DNA of 25,870 nt from an uncultured Oscillospiraceae bacterium. GTDB taxonomy: Bacteria; Bacillota; Clostridia; Oscillospirales; Oscillospiraceae. Position 1 is the stretch's first letter. Each line of letters opens with the position of its first letter. The stretch lies in assembly GCA_934589065.1 (NCBI GenBank), contig CAKTNN010000031.1, positions 1-25,870 on the forward strand, in the 5' to 3' direction. The notes below the pieces were generated by a model, which saw only the letters and a list, made by a program, of their open reading frames with translations, was not told the DNA's origin and did not search any database. Positions 1-6,132 of the stretch are shown here, one piece after another. The position numbers and the translations under genes are program-made.

Positions 1-188
1 CACGGTCTCCACTCAAATCACACCCGAGCCCGGCTCGTGGACCTTCCGGGGCGGATGGGCGCCTAATTAGGCAGCCAAAGCAACAGTATTGTTGTCAGTT
101 AAATTTAAAAGTTACCCGTTTTATCGTGGTCAGGTGCCACGGCCCGCTATTCCAGCCTCACTACCCCCGTCGAAACCAGTACGGCCCC
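1..188 (-). ncRNA. ssrA: tmRNA (ssrA), 5' part, runs off the left edge
   Basis: Transfer-messenger RNA rescues stalled ribosomes with SmpB and tags the unfinished protein for proteolysis. Read on the minus strand, the 5' end is GGGGCCG followed by the tmRNA hallmark GGTTTCGACGGGGG (188 down to about 165), the tRNA-like acceptor and D-like region. A short hairpin (CGTGG/CCACG, 125-129 with 137-141) precedes the tag region, as in pseudoknot PK1. The likely tag frame is 96 to 67, read as DNNTVALAA followed by TAA. Adding the alanine carried by charged tmRNA gives A-DNNTVALAA, ending in the typical ALAA degron. The resume codon GAC follows TAACT, much as in Bacillus subtilis. The stop lies inside the palindrome GCCTAATTAGGC (61-72). 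The other pseudoknots and the 3' T-arm and CCA lie partly or wholly outside the window. The identity is secure; the resume codon is inferred. Confidence 0.93.
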
Positions 189-195
189 ATGGGAG

Positions 196-216
196 CTCCG
201 GGGAAAATCCCCGGAG
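196..216. other. 9-bp hairpin between cyclophilin gene and tmRNA
   Basis: CTCCGGGGA (196-204) and TCCCCGGAG (208-216) form a perfect 9-bp stem with a 3-nt loop. It lies between the cyclophilin stop codon (232) and the tmRNA 5' end (188). No U-run follows the stem on either strand, so it is not a standard intrinsic terminator. It could be a processing signal in a ppiB-ssrA precursor or a weak attenuator. Confidence 0.6.
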
Positions 217-231
217 GCGGGAAAACAAAAA

Positions 232-768
232 TTAGAAACGACCGTAGGGATCCGGCAGCTTCTTGGGCTCCGGATAGGTCTCCCCGTGGGTGTCTACGGT
301 GATGGAGGCGATCTTTTGCTCCGCAATGGGCCGATCCTGAGGGCCGGTCTTTGTGGAGGCAATGGCATCCACCACATCCATGCCGGAGGTCACCTTGCCG
401 AAAGCGGCGTACTGACCATCCAGGTGTTTGGCATCCTGGTGCATGATGAAGAACTGGCTGCCTGCAGAGTTGGGGGAGGAGGAGCGGGCCATGCTCAGCA
501 CACCGCGCTTGTGCTTCAGGTCGTTCTTTACGCCATTGAAGAAGAACTCACCCTTGATGCAGTAGCCGGGGCCGCCCATGCCGGTTCCTTCGGGGCAGCC
601 GCCCTGAATCATAAAGCCGGGGATGACCCGGTGGAAGATCAAACCGTCATAGTAATTGTGGTTGCACAGGTCGATGAAGTTGTAAACGCTCTGGGGCGCC
701 TTATCGGGATACAGCTCGCCTTCAATAACCCCGCCGTTTTCCATGGTGATTTTAAAAGTAGGATTCAT
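232..768 (-). CDS. ppiB: Peptidyl-prolyl cis-trans isomerase, cyclophilin type
   Basis: Cytosolic cyclophilin (178 aa) that speeds cis-trans isomerisation of X-Pro bonds during folding. The catalytic patch FHRVIPGFMIQGG spans residues 45-57. R47, F52, M53 and Q55 align with human CypA R55, F60, M61 and Q63. A second conserved block, SMARSSSPNSAGSQFF (92-107), and LDGQYAAFG (116-124) complete the fold. H115 and Y120 replace the CypA residues W121 and H126, as in many bacterial members. There is no signal peptide. The ATG start has GAGAGGTAACACTC in front of it. It lies 5 bp downstream of smpB and 43 bp upstream of ssrA, all on the minus strand, so co-transcription with the trans-translation pair is likely. 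Confidence 0.95.
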   Translation of the reverse strand: MNPTFKITMENGGVIEGELYPDKAPQSVYNFIDLCNHNYYDGLIFHRVIPGFMIQGGCPEGTGMGGPGYCIKGEFFFNGVKNDLKHKRGVLSMARSSSPNSAGSQFFIMHQDAKHLDGQYAAFGKVTSGMDVVDAIASTKTGPQDRPIAEQKIASITVDTHGETYPEPKKLPDPYGRF

Positions 769-773
769 GAGTG

Positions 774-1241
774 TTACCTCTCTTTCATTGCACGTTCAAT
801 CTGACGCTTTGCATCCCGCTCCGCGGCAGAGGCGCGCTTATCATACAATTTTTTGCCTTTACACAGTCCAACCTTTACTTTAACCCGGCTGCCCTTGAAA
901 TAAACGGACAGGGGGATCAGGGAGTAGCCGTCCTGCTTAACCTTGCCAAACAGGCGCATGATTTCCCGCTTGTGCAGCAGCAGCCGCCGGGGGCGTTTGC
1001 TATCCACATTAAAGATATTTCCGTGGTCATAAGGGGAGATGTGCATCTGGTTGAGGATCATTTCTCCGTCTTTGATTCCGCACCAGGCGTCTTTCAGGTT
1101 CAGCGTGCCTGCCCGAATGGACTTTACCTCGGTGCCGCAGAGCTCAATGCCGGCTTCAATCTCTTCCTCCACAAAGTATTCGTGGTAGGCTTCCCGGTTT
1201 CGGGCCATGACCTTTATGCTTTCCTTTTCCAGACTGCTCAC
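774..1241 (-). CDS. smpB: SsrA-binding protein SmpB
   Basis: Small basic protein that binds the tRNA-like part of tmRNA and delivers it to stalled ribosomes. The hallmark IELCGTEVKSIRAG follows the N-terminal EYFVEEEIEAG. NLKDAWC, the ISPYDHGN loop, RRLLLHKREI and YSLIPLSVYFK are all present, and the C-terminal tail KKLYDKRASAAERDAKR is the flexible basic tail that enters the mRNA channel. The start is uncertain. The GTG at 1241 gives 155 aa, but its GGAGG (1245-1241) overlaps the start codon. The ATG at residue 12 (MARNREAYHEYF) gives 144 aa and has only a weak AAGG upstream. The neighbouring ssrA, two genes downstream on the same strand, fits its role. Confidence 0.96.
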   Translation of the reverse strand: MSSLEKESIKVMARNREAYHEYFVEEEIEAGIELCGTEVKSIRAGTLNLKDAWCGIKDGEMILNQMHISPYDHGNIFNVDSKRPRRLLLHKREIMRLFGKVKQDGYSLIPLSVYFKGSRVKVKVGLCKGKKLYDKRASAAERDAKRQIERAMKER

Positions 1242-1263
1242 CTCCTGCTGGTCTGCTCCTTTT

Positions 1264-1282
1264 ATTATATCAGCTGTGTCAA
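1264..1282 (-). promoter_or_regulatory. Possible promoter elements upstream of smpB
   Basis: On the minus strand TATAAT occurs at 1269-1264, between the HAD stop codon and smpB. A TTGACA is present at 1282-1277 but only 7 nt away, which is not a working spacer. A 17-nt spacer would place CGAAAA at -35. The -10 element may be real and the -35 is poor. Confidence 0.3.
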
Positions 1283-1292
1283 GGGCTTTTCG

Positions 1293-1952
1293 TCAGTCAA
1301 ACAGAAAATGCTCCAGCTCTTTTGGCGTATCGAAGGAAAAATCACACAGCTCCTGCATTTCTTTACAAATGGCAGGGCAGTTTTGGCGTCCCCAGGCGGC
1401 AAAGGCGATGGGGACGTTCTGCTTTTTTGCCATGGTATAGGCCAGCTTCATGTCATCCACCACCAGCATTTCTGCCGGGGAGAAACCATATTTTTTCATG
1501 ATGACCTTTAGTGCATAATCGCTGGGCTTGCGCTTTTCCTCCGGAAGATCCCAACCGAAAATGTCATCCGGCAGGATGCCAAAATTCCGGCTGTAGTCCC
1601 GGGTGATGTTTTCGTTGCAGGAGTGGGATACCACGCAGATTTTTCCGCCCAGCTCTTTTTGCCTGCGAATGACGTCACCAATGCCGGGAAAGGGGTCGGG
1701 AATGTGGGTTTTGATGTATTCCTTCCAGCCAAAATATTCGTCTACGATTTCCTGCTCTGTAAAAGAAAAACGCTGGCGGCACATATCGGCAAAGCCTATG
1801 CGGTAGCAGCCGTCGGCGTACTCCTCCGGGGAGATTGCCGCACCGGGACGGATGCTGTGCAGAACCTGAAGGAAAAAGGGATAGTTTACAGTAAGCTCGC
1901 TTTGCACAACCGTATCGTCATGATCCAGCACCAAACAGGGATATTTCAGCAT
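1293..1952 (-). CDS. HAD-superfamily hydrolase (probable phosphatase)
   Basis: A 219-aa soluble hydrolase with the four HAD motifs. Motif I is DHDDT, with nucleophile D10 and acid-base D12. Motif II is S109 (VVSHS), motif III is K142 (EKRKPSDYAL), and motif IV is D166-D167 (VVDDMKLA). The helical cap between motifs I and II (about residues 20-90) is of the C1 type seen in phosphoglycolate phosphatase and beta-phosphoglucomutase relatives. The substrate cannot be told from the sequence. It has its own strong promoter at 1982-2010, divergent from the next gene on the plus strand, and lies 52 bp upstream of smpB, so it may lead the smpB-ppiB-ssrA transcript. The ATG start is preceded by a modest AAGGCGG. 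Confidence 0.88.
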   Translation of the reverse strand: MLKYPCLVLDHDDTVVQSELTVNYPFFLQVLHSIRPGAAISPEEYADGCYRIGFADMCRQRFSFTEQEIVDEYFGWKEYIKTHIPDPFPGIGDVIRRQKELGGKICVVSHSCNENITRDYSRNFGILPDDIFGWDLPEEKRKPSDYALKVIMKKYGFSPAEMLVVDDMKLAYTMAKKQNVPIAFAAWGRQNCPAICKEMQELCDFSFDTPKELEHFLFD

Positions 1953-1981
1953 ACATTCTAACCGCCTTTTCTTTTTCTGAT

Positions 1982-2010
1982 ATTATAGCAAATAGAAGAT
2001 TTGGACGCAA
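1982..2010 (-). promoter_or_regulatory. Sigma-A promoter for the HAD gene
   Basis: On the minus strand TTGCGT (2010-2005) and TATAAT (1987-1982) are separated by 17 bp, with TGC just before the -10 box. It fires leftward into the HAD hydrolase and perhaps on into smpB. Confidence 0.8.
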
Positions 2011-2022
2011 CAGAAATTTCCA

Positions 2023-2051
2023 TTGCGAAATACGAACGAATGTGCTATTAT
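2023..2051 (+). promoter_or_regulatory. Sigma-A promoter for the 88-aa gene
   Basis: TTGCGA (2023-2028) and TATTAT (2046-2051) are 17 bp apart. The promoter is back-to-back with the HAD promoter, leaving only 12 bp between the two -35 boxes. A good ribosome binding site (AAAGGAAAGG) follows before the ATG at 2081. Confidence 0.75.
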
Positions 2052-2080
2052 AAAACAAACAAAAGGAAAGGATCGTTCCC

Positions 2081-2347
2081 ATGGAGCAGCTGATGCAGTC
2101 GGTTGACGTGATTACGCTGTGCGGGGCGGACGGCACCGTCCGCCCGTTGCGCCTGCGCCTGGAAAATGAAGGGCAAGCCCTTCGCGTGGATATTCTCCGG
2201 GTAATTCATACAAAAGAGATTTCCCGACCGGGCGGTGAGGGCCGGATATTTGACTGCTTTGGGCGCATAGGGCTGCTGGAATGCCGGGTAGAACTCAAGT
2301 ATTGTCCGCGCAGCCAGGTTTGGCTTCTGCTGAAAAAAAGCTTTTAG
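2081..2347 (+). CDS. Small conserved-looking protein of unknown function (88 aa)
   Basis: I do not recognise the family. The protein is soluble, with no signal peptide or membrane segment, and mixes hydrophobic and charged residues in a beta-strand-like pattern (VDVITLCGADGTVRPLRLRL, then RIFDCFGRIGLLECRVELKY). It contains three cysteines (residues 14, 59 and 68) and a basic C-terminus (KKSF). That it is a real gene is supported by its own promoter (2023-2051), the AAAGGAAAGG ribosome binding site 8 nt before the ATG, and codon use like its neighbours. It is divergent from the HAD gene and precedes the NUDIX gene by 84 bp. It resembles a small beta-barrel, but that is only an impression from the pattern. 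Confidence 0.7.
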   Translation: MEQLMQSVDVITLCGADGTVRPLRLRLENEGQALRVDILRVIHTKEISRPGGEGRIFDCFGRIGLLECRVELKYCPRSQVWLLLKKSF

Positions 2348-2387
2348 CGCCCACAGCGCTTTATGACCGGAGGATATTTACTTCCGG
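2346..2387 (+). other. Two small hairpins after the 88-aa gene
   Basis: AGCGC/GCGCT (2346-2350 with 2356-2360) is followed by TTAT. CCGGAGG pairs with CTTCCGG (2367-2373 with 2381-2387, one G-U pair). Neither has a clear U-run, so any terminator role is weak. The second overlaps the possible NUDIX -35 box. Confidence 0.35.
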
Positions 2388-2405
2388 CTGTGTTTGATGT
2401 ATATT
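2377..2405 (+). promoter_or_regulatory. Possible promoter for the NUDIX gene
   Basis: TTTACT (2377-2382) and TATATT (2400-2405) are 17 bp apart, matching the consensus at 4 of 6 and 5 of 6 positions. The transcript would start about 20 nt before the GTG. Confidence 0.4.
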
Positions 2406-2431
2406 GAAAGAAAAGAAAGGAGAGGATAAAT

Positions 2432-2902
2432 GTGGCTGGTATCGTAACCTTTTACTGCGGCGACCCAAAGGATGCACCAAAGACCACCATGCCTGCGCAT
2501 CTGGGGGCAAATGCAATCCTCACCTGGCAGGGAAAGCTCCTGATGGAGCGGCGACGGGACGCAGATGTCTGGGGACTGGTTGGCGGCGGTGCAAAAAAAT
2601 GGGAAACCGGTCGCCAGGCAATTGCCAGAGAGGTTTATGAGGAGCTGGGGCTGCGTATCCCACCGGAGCAATTCAAAAAGCTGAAGGTGTATGATAATCC
2701 CGGGCGAATTGCTGCATATCAAGATGGAAGCGTATGGCGCATGGTGATTGTGCTTTACGGATTTGAGTTCACCCGGGAGCCTATGCTGCACATCAGCCGG
2801 GAATCCAGGGAATTGCGGTTTTTTACCAGGGAAGAAGCGGAAAAAGTGGAGATTGCAGTTACGCATCAGGATATTGTGGAAGAGTGGTTTTTAAGTCGAT
2901 AG
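2432..2902 (+). CDS. NUDIX hydrolase
   Basis: A 156-aa hydrolase that would split a nucleoside diphosphate linked to another moiety, in the cytosol. The Nudix box is complete at residues 52-74: G52-x5-E58-x7-REVYEELGL, including the metal-binding glutamates E67, E70 and E71. The strand before it (LMERRRDADVWGLVGGG) resembles ADP-ribose or dNTP-cleaving members, but the substrate cannot be named. The start is the GTG at 2432, 6 to 8 nt after AAAGGAGAGG; the ATG one base earlier is in another frame. The gene ends 55 bp before the promoter of the OLE RNA region, so it is a neighbour and probably not part of that operon. Confidence 0.9.
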   Translation: MAGIVTFYCGDPKDAPKTTMPAHLGANAILTWQGKLLMERRRDADVWGLVGGGAKKWETGRQAIAREVYEELGLRIPPEQFKKLKVYDNPGRIAAYQDGSVWRMVIVLYGFEFTREPMLHISRESRELRFFTREEAEKVEIAVTHQDIVEEWFLSR

Positions 2903-2956
2903 TGCCGGAAATGGGTCGTATAAACTGTGAAAAATATACAGAAATTCAAAAAATAC

Positions 2957-2985
2957 TTGTATATTCATTTCCCTTGTGATATAAT
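2957..2985 (+). promoter_or_regulatory. Sigma-A promoter of the OLE RNA operon
   Basis: TTGTAT (2957-2962) and a perfect TATAAT (2980-2985) are 17 bp apart. The predicted start is near 2991-2993, which is where the sequence complementary to the 3' end of the RNA begins. Confidence 0.85.
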
Positions 2986-2991
2986 GCACAG

Positions 2992-3607
2992 AAGCGGTGC
3001 AGTATTCTAGTCAGCGATGCCGTTTTCCAGGAAGGGCCTAAAAATCCTTTGAAGGGCACATCGGTGAAGTCCCTGGTGTCTGCTTTTTACGCCCAGTTTA
3101 GGGTGGATGCTGGGGGTTAAGGATTCCGGGCGCGCTCCAATGGCATGGGGCATACGACCCGTTTTCCGTGGAGACTTGGTATTGTGCGACGACGGTAAGA
3201 ACCTCCCGTGGAGGCCCTGATCGCGTACGAACCAGGATATGAACCTGCAAGGCAGTGCACAGAATCGTGTTGCTGCGTGCAGCGTAGCCTGCCTTGAGTG
3301 AATATGTGGGAAAAGAAGACCAGACGGCCGGAAGCTATGGCCATAGCAGCTGCCGTTATCGCTTCTGGAAACCATATTTGCAAAAGAGGCTAAGACTACG
3401 GCGTTCGCTGCTGTGGAAAACACCTAGACTGTCCTAACGGGGCAGGCGGGGGATTGCGGTACGGACTAAGTGGCAATCGGGTAGATAGGTTGGCAACGCC
3501 TATACCGGAAGATGAAATGGAAACGGCCTGCACGGCAACGGCAGGTTCTTCCTGGGGGAAATCCAACCCGACCTATGCCGTAAGATTTATCCCGCCTGCC
3601 GCCGCTT
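2992..3607 (+). ncRNA. ole: OLE RNA (ornate, large, extremophilic-type noncoding RNA)
   Basis: A stretch of about 615 nt without a credible gene lies between a strong promoter and oapA. The assignment rests on four points. The length is close to the roughly 610 nt known for OLE. It is directly followed by a protein matching OapA, the OLE-associated membrane protein. Next come dxs, tlyA, argR and recN, as at the Bacillus halodurans OLE locus. It is rich in long-range complementarity: AAGCGGTG (2992-2999) pairs with CGCCGCTT (3600-3607, one G-U) and closes the RNA; GGCAGGCGGG (3441-3450) pairs perfectly with CCCGCCTGCC (3591-3600); CAAGGCAG/CTGCCTTG (3248-3255, 3289-3296) encloses TGCAC/GTGCA (3256-3260, 3277-3281). 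In B. halodurans the RNA forms a membrane complex tied to cold, short-chain alcohol and magnesium tolerance. I did not match a consensus base by base. The ends are inferred from the promoter and the closing helix. Confidence 0.82.
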
Positions 3608-3638
3608 TTTAATTTTAATCTTATTGAGGAGAATTTCT

Positions 3639-4226
3639 GTGGCGAAATCCGAATCGGACAGTAAACGGGAGCAGAAGAAGGCCGCAAGATGGGCCGTTAC
3701 CATTTTTCTGGTTACCATTTTGGTTTCTGCGACCATTAGCTTTTTGTCCAATGAAATCATGTCCAGAACCGGCATTGCCGTTGCTTTTGTAATTTTGCTG
3801 ATCATCGTGGTGGTTGGCATTCTGTTCGATATTGTGGGTGTGGCGGTTACCTCCGCCGATGAAAAGCCCTTTCATTCCATGGCGTCCCGCCGGGTTGCAG
3901 GCGCGAGGGAGGCCATCATGCTTCTGCGAAATGCAGAGAAGGTCAGCTCCATTTGCAATGATGTAATCGGCGATATCTGCGGCGTTGTATCCGGCGCAGC
4001 TTCCGCTACCATTGCAGCCAGAGTGCTGACCTATATGACCTTTTCCTGGCCCCAGCTGGTAACGCTGGCAATGTCTGCCCTTGTCGCGGGCCTGACGGTA
4101 GGAGGAAAGGCCGTGGGAAAAACGATTGCAATGCAGTCTTGTACAGAGATTGTTTTCCTTGTTGGCAGAATCCTTGCGGCCTTCGGTCGCTGCAAGGATT
4201 TGCTGCACAAAAAGAAGGGCGGCTGA
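3639..4226 (+). CDS. oapA: OLE-associated membrane protein OapA
   Basis: A 195-aa integral membrane protein, the expected partner that anchors OLE RNA at the membrane. Four hydrophobic segments are visible, at about residues 18-37, 46-70, 113-133 and 139-160. Between the second and third is a conserved-looking basic loop (SRRVAGAREAIMLLRNAEKVSS, 83-104), followed by CNDVIGD with D108 and D112. This DxxxD pair fits the aspartates studied in the B. halodurans protein. Both ends are basic (SKREQKKAARW and HKKKGG), which suits RNA binding. The start is the GTG at 3639, placed 7 nt after GAGGAG (3626-3631); the TTG at 3624 lies before that site and is rejected. It begins 32 bp after the OLE closing helix and lies 55 bp before dxs. 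Confidence 0.85.
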   Translation: MAKSESDSKREQKKAARWAVTIFLVTILVSATISFLSNEIMSRTGIAVAFVILLIIVVVGILFDIVGVAVTSADEKPFHSMASRRVAGAREAIMLLRNAEKVSSICNDVIGDICGVVSGAASATIAARVLTYMTFSWPQLVTLAMSALVAGLTVGGKAVGKTIAMQSCTEIVFLVGRILAAFGRCKDLLHKKKGG

Positions 4227-4281
4227 TGTGAAGAGCATCGGCATTCGCCGGTAAAACATAGAAAGACAGGATGATGGAACT

Positions 4282-6132
4282 GTGGGAATTTTGCAGGATA
4301 TTCATTGCCAGAATGACCTACTACAGCTTACAGATGCCCAAAGGGCTTGCTTATGCCGGGAAATCCGGGAATTTTTGATCGACCATGTATCCAAGACCGG
4401 CGGACACCTAGCCGGCAACCTGGGCGTGGTGGAGCTATCGGTAGCAATTGAAACCATATATAATACACAGAAAGACCGCCTGGTTTTTGATGTTGGTCAT
4501 CAGTCTTATGTTCACAAGATGCTGACGGGTCGCCAGGCGGGCTTTGACGGTTTGCGGCAGTTTGGCGGAATTTCCGGTTTCCCCAAGCCCGCAGAAAGTG
4601 TGACGGATGCTTTTGTAGCCGGTCACGCCTCCAGCTCCGTGTCCATTGCCCTGGGAATGGCCCGTGCCAGGACGCTTCTTGGGCAGGACTACGATGTGGT
4701 GGCCCTGGTGGGAGACGGCGCCGCCACCGGCGGCATGATTTACGAGGCACTGAATGATCTGGCGGTCAGCCGGGAACCGATGGTCGTAATTCTCAATGAC
4801 AACGAGATGTCCATCAGCAAAAGCATCGGCGGCCTGTCCCGGCATTTGGCACGGGTTCGTTCCAGCCAGAACTATCTTCATGCCAAGCGGTGGTATCGCA
4901 CCATTTTGAAGAAAGTACCCGGCGGTGACGGAATCTATCGCTTTACCAGCAAGGTCAAAAACCGGCTGAAACGGATGATTTTGCCGGGCACACTGTTTGA
5001 AAATATGGGTCTGACCTATTTGGGCCCTGCAGACGGGCATGATTTGCCCGGCATTATGGCGCTGCTCCGGTCTGCCAAAGAGATGCGGGAGCCGGTGCTG
5101 GTTCATGTGATTACCAAAAAAGGCTGCGGCTATCTGCCTGCCCAGGAGGATCCTACCCGGTTCCATGGAATCGGGAAGTTCGACCCCATTACCGGTGCAA
5201 GCCTGGGGGCTAAGGTCCCGACTTATTCCGAATCCTTTGGCTCGGTGATGATGGAGCTGGCGGAAAAGGACAAGCGGGTTTGTGCCATCACGGCAGCCAT
5301 GTCCTCCGGAACCGGCCTGTCGGACTTTATGAAGCGATTCCCGGAGCGAACCTTTGATGTAGGCATTGCGGAGGAGCACGCGGTTTCCATGGCTGGCGGT
5401 CTTGCCAAGCAGGGAATGATTCCTGTGGTGGCGCTTTACTCCACCTTCCTGCAGCGCTCTTACGATCAACTGATGCAGGATGTTGCCCTGCTGCACCTGC
5501 ACGTTGTGCTGGCAATTGACCGCGCGGGGCTGGTTGGAGACGATGGCCCTACCCACCATGGTGTATTTGATGTGGGCTTTTTGCGGCAGATGCCGGGAAT
5601 GATGATCCTGGCTCCTGCCAGTCTGGCAGAGCAGAAGGATATGCTCCGCTGGGCCATTGAAGACTACAATGGCCCTGTGGCAGTTCGCTATCCCCGGGGC
5701 GGGGAGGGAGACTGGAAGCAGTCCGGCTGGACAGGGGACATCGGCTATCTGACCCACAGAACGGGCCGGGACATTACCCTTGTTACCTATGGCAGCATGA
5801 TCAATCCGGTTATGCGGGCGGCAGAGCTGCTGGCAGACCGGGGCATTCAGGCAACGGTGTTGCGGCTGCTTACTCTGGACGAGCTGCCTGTAAAGGAAAT
5901 GCTGGAACAGATGACGGACAGGGTGCTGATTGTTGAGGAAGCCTGCACCGGCAGCGGAATTCGGGAGGCCTTTGCCTGGCGGCTGAAGGAGCTGTCCCCG
6001 GAAAAGAATGTATACGGCATGGATTTGGGAAGCGACTTTGTTCCCCACGGTTCACAGCAAAAGCTGTATGCTTACTGTGGACTGGATGAAGCTTCCATAG
6101 CGAAAAAGGCAGAGGAGGTGCTAAAGGCGTGA
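4282..6132 (+). CDS. dxs: 1-deoxy-D-xylulose-5-phosphate synthase
   Basis: A thiamine-diphosphate enzyme (616 aa) joining pyruvate and glyceraldehyde 3-phosphate in the first step of the MEP isoprenoid pathway. Visible motifs are HLAGNLGVVEL (42-52), DVGHQSYVHK (70-79), the ThDP/Mg motif GDGAATGG to NDNEMSIS (144-179), YLGPADGHD (246-254), and FDVGIAEEH (358-366) with catalytic E364. YSTFLQRSYDQ and DRAGLVGDDGPTHHGVFD follow in the pyrimidine domain, and a transketolase C-terminal domain ends the protein. The GTG start has a weak AGGATGATGG upstream. The stop overlaps the next start (GTGA, 6129-6132). Placement after OLE/oapA copies the known OLE locus. No other isoprenoid gene is in the window; ispA, often upstream, is missing. 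Confidence 0.97.
   Translation: MGILQDIHCQNDLLQLTDAQRACLCREIREFLIDHVSKTGGHLAGNLGVVELSVAIETIYNTQKDRLVFDVGHQSYVHKMLTGRQAGFDGLRQFGGISGFPKPAESVTDAFVAGHASSSVSIALGMARARTLLGQDYDVVALVGDGAATGGMIYEALNDLAVSREPMVVILNDNEMSISKSIGGLSRHLARVRSSQNYLHAKRWYRTILKKVPGGDGIYRFTSKVKNRLKRMILPGTLFENMGLTYLGPADGHDLPGIMALLRSAKEMREPVLVHVITKKGCGYLPAQEDPTRFHGIGKFDPITGASLGAKVPTYSESFGSVMMELAEKDKRVCAITAAMSSGTGLSDFMKRFPERTFDVGIAEEHAVSMAGGLAKQGMIPVVALYSTFLQRSYDQLMQDVALLHLHVVLAIDRAGLVGDDGPTHHGVFDVGFLRQMPGMMILAPASLAEQKDMLRWAIEDYNGPVAVRYPRGGEGDWKQSGWTGDIGYLTHRTGRDITLVTYGSMINPVMRAAELLADRGIQATVLRLLTLDELPVKEMLEQMTDRVLIVEEACTGSGIREAFAWRLKELSPEKNVYGMDLGSDFVPHGSQQKLYAYCGLDEASIAKKAEEVLKA

Noticed and set aside
1264..1282. A full sigma-A promoter before smpB from TTGACA plus TATAAT
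   Set aside because: The two boxes are only 7 bp apart, so they cannot form one promoter. Kept only as a low-confidence -10 element.
3007..3423. Minus-strand open frames of 138 and 88 codons inside the OLE region
   Set aside because: They are Cys/His/Arg/Ser-rich with no recognisable domain or ribosome site, and they lie within a structured RNA with a plus-strand promoter.
2992..3607. RNase P RNA, 6S RNA or a group II intron as alternatives to OLE
   Set aside because: No RNase P core motif, the length is wrong for 6S, and there is no intron domain V or reverse transcriptase. The oapA-dxs context favours OLE.
4435..6048. 537-codon minus-strand open frame opposite dxs
   Set aside because: It is a shadow of the strongly supported dxs gene, with His/Gln-rich composition and no family motif.
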